Made by a program: the position numbers and the translations under genes. A stretch of 64,000 bases of DNA from Limnoperna fortunei (lineage: Eukaryota; Mollusca; Bivalvia; Mytilida; Modiolidae), in NCBI GenBank assembly GCA_944474755.1, contig OX104123.1:65899898-65963897 (forward strand), given 5' to 3'. Numbering within the stretch: the first letter of the stretch is position 1; each line of letters starts with the position of its first letter. Below the pieces are notes generated by a model. The model was not told the DNA's origin. It saw only the letters and a program-made list of their open reading frames with translations, and did not search any database. This document shows, one piece after another, positions 61,600-64,000 of the stretch.

Positions 61600-64000
61600 G
61601 CCGTAACCAGAGGCCTGGACGGTATTAGTGGTATATTCCTCGAGTGGAATGAATGTAGTAGATTTGTGCTTAGTGTTAAAGGCAGAGATACATCGGACAT
61701 ATGAACAAGCAAAGGAAATTGTTATAAAAACTAATGGTTCCCTTCAAGTGTTTAAAGAGGGCACCTTCATTGCATGTGCAGACTCCTATGCACACACTTT
61801 TAGAAAGTAAAGAATCAGACTCGGAAAATGATGATGAGTTTGAAGAGATGAACTGTACCTTTATACATGAAGAGGAGCAAAATAACAATGACCCACGTGA
61901 ACAAAACAAAAATGAAACTGAATTAAAACAAGTAAATTCTGATCATCAAAGTGCTACGAGCGAAACACATAAAAAACAAGCCGGCGTGAAGACATTAAAG
62001 TCAAGGTTGCCACATGCGAACAAAACAAACACGACAATCCAGATAATTCGCGTGTATGCTCCAAAGAACAATGAACACATGTTACAATGTCTCATAAGTG
62101 GATACACTATTCTTGTTCACTTCTTCCAGACTATGAACTAGCAAGATACATCAAAGTTAAAAGCAAAAAGTAAAAATTGCCGAAGCTGCTGTGTACAGTA
62201 AACTAGGTTTAAAGGTCTCATAAAGAAACTACAACGCTCTGTCGCAACATGTTAAATGAAAGACTAAACCAATTTACCACAGATATACTTGAGCCCATAA
62301 AAAATAGCTTTATGAAGGCTGCTGAAGGTCAAAATGACAGCTATAATAAACGTAGTCAGTTTATACGCAACATACACTCAGTACAAACTCGCATAATTCA
62401 TAAACTCGAGCAGTTCAATAAACAAGCACGTGCCAACTGTAGTGAAACCCAAAACTTCAATACATCGAGTGATGAAAAATATAAGAACTTCATAAAATAT
62501 AACGACAAAACAGAACCTCACTTCAAAAATCCAACAGATTAGAACTGCCCTGCAGTCCGAAAAATATAACTCCAGGTTAAGAGAAGCAGAAATTGAATTC
62601 AATTTAAAACAGGAGCAAGCTAAAGTACAACGCTTACAACACGCTCATAAAATAGAACTTGAATCACTCAATGAAGACATACATGGAAACGAGAGATAAT
62701 TGAGTCAACTAAATCATCACGGGACAAGTTGAGAGCAGAAAACAAAGAAATTAGACAAAACACAGAAAATGCACATAAAAACCTGTCCCTACAACTTGAG
62801 GTCTTAGAGTCAAGATCTAAAGAAACTTTTATGCCCCAAAAGCGAATACTGATGTAAAAAAACTACATGTAGAAGACAAGAAAACAACAAAACAGAAAGC
62901 AACACTTATATTATTTGGGACATCCAACACTGATAAAATAGATACATCACTCTTTTTCGCACAAGTTGAACTGAAGAGCACTACGAAGTATACGATAGAA
63001 GCAGCTAAAAGTTACATTTCAAATCTAAAAGCATAGGATGCACCTGCAATCATTTTCCATGTTCTCACAAACGACATGATGACCAAAAGCACTGAAGAAT
63101 CTTTTGTAGAGCTAAAAGATCTTGTAAAGCTTACAAATACAAAGTTTGTGAATTGCAAAGTCTTGATATCACTAGCAACTAACAGAAATGATATTGAAAT
63201 ATTCAACTTGAAAATAAATTGTATCAATGGTACGATAAGGAGCACTATTTTAGTGTTAAAAATGTATACATCTCAGATATTCTACAATTAGCGTCTCATG
63301 GAAGTCATTTCAGAATTTGTTACACGTGATGGAAGGCACCTTTCTGAAGAAGGAGTAATTGGTATCAAATCTAACTTTAGTTGAAAAAAATCCTTGGCCA
63401 AAAATCTGAGCAAGCAAAAACAAATACTGGAACTATTAGTCAAAACAACTCATCGAAATACCCCAAGACAGGCTATCGTCAAGGACATGACAGTTATTAC
63501 AACAATTATTACGATCCGTACTATAATTGTTATTATACATGTAACTACAACAGACGTGGGCATGGTGGACCCAGATACTAAGAAAGAATGTCAAGGGAAA
63601 ACAGTTTAAGATATCAGTTGTTTTAAGTGAACATGTGTAAAACCTTAAATGTATTTTCATCGAAAAGATCTTTAAGCTTAGCTGTATGGAATGTTAATGG
63701 TATAAAATCTAATGTACAAAACAAATTTGAAGAAGAACCATTTGTTAACATTATTAAAAATTGTGATATCATTGGGTAAACTGAAACACACCTGAATGAA
63801 TCTCTACCATCCCCAGACAAAAACTTTAATATCCACCATTTTTATAGAGTCCAGAACAAAAAATGTAAACGTGTGTTTGGTGGTATAAGTATATTAATTA
63901 AAAAATCATTAAAGAATGGAATAAAATTACTAGAAAACACAAACAGCAATTTTATCTGGGTTAAATTTGAAAAAAAACCTTTTCCAGCTTGAAAAGGACC
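61600..64000 (+). pseudogene. LINE: ORF1 with esterase-like domain and start of ORF2 endonuclease (cut by window end)
   Basis: A degenerate non-LTR retrotransposon. ORF1 remnants run from about 61650 to 63610: an acidic stretch (SDSENDDEFEE), a Lys/Gln/Glu-rich coiled-coil region (about 62250-62860), then an SGNH-type esterase (GTSNTDKID at about 62919, FHVLTNDM at about 63058, DGRHLSEEGV at about 63330) and a Tyr-rich tail. ORF2 begins near 63660 with an AP-endonuclease domain (LAVWNVNGIKSN; TETHL with a stop just before it). Stops and frameshifts (TAG at 63034, TAA at 63777, TGA near 63990) show it is dead. ORF1 esterases are known in CR1/L2-like LINEs, but the clade is not fixed without the RT, which lies beyond the window. 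Confidence 0.75.

Noticed and set aside
1..64000. Bacterial systems, CRISPR arrays or phage genes
   Set aside because: Introns, SINEs, LINEs and hAT/DIRS elements show animal nuclear DNA; the regular repeats seen are minisatellites or TE parts, not spacer-separated arrays.

Overview
Eukaryotic, AT-rich, repeat-laden genomic DNA. The window most probably comes from a bivalve mollusc. The tRNA-derived SINEs ending in GGCGTTAAACACCA plus (CAAA)n/(CAAT)n tails, the ~520-bp (CAAT)n-tailed repeats, the mollusc-style hammerhead ribozyme repeat and the small secreted H-type lectin all fit that, but the species cannot be fixed from sequence alone. There are no operons; real genes have GT-AG introns.

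Host genes are few. (i) A possible first coding exon of a minus-strand gene at the left edge (324-367). (ii) A four-exon secreted H-type lectin gene on the plus strand (38480-40860) with a 24-nt micro-exon and a phase-consistent 158-residue product. (iii) A single-exon, signal-anchored secretory-pathway kinase of the PKDCC/FAM69 type on the minus strand (52125-53123).

Mobile elements fill most of the rest. 1857-8872 is one almost complete Ngaro/DIRS-type tyrosine-recombinase retrotransposon (minus strand), with split direct repeats A1...B1-A2-B2, a spliced gag, RT-RNase H (one frameshift) and a tyrosine recombinase. 21951-26093 is a hAT DNA transposon with matching TIRs and an 8-bp target duplication; its three-exon BED-finger transposase is disabled by one missing base and one in-frame stop. 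LINE pieces lie at 15975-16855, 45505-46600 and 61600-64000 (5' half, running off the window). Non-autonomous repeats comprise a tRNA-SINE family, a 520-bp family here called R1 and a related family here called R2. There are also foldback/palindromic elements and a hammerhead-ribozyme repeat (36365-36600).

The middle (about 14.3-32 kb) is built from two old local duplications: 14325-17440 with 18530-20220, and 20258-26520 with 27480-31945. Because each pair keeps one copy without a given insertion, the window contains natural empty sites that define the ends and target duplications of SINE, R1, LINE and hAT insertions, and show that these insertions came after the duplications. The remaining stretches (33-36, 43.5-45, 55.6-58.3 and 59.9-61.5 kb) are AT-rich with no supportable gene.
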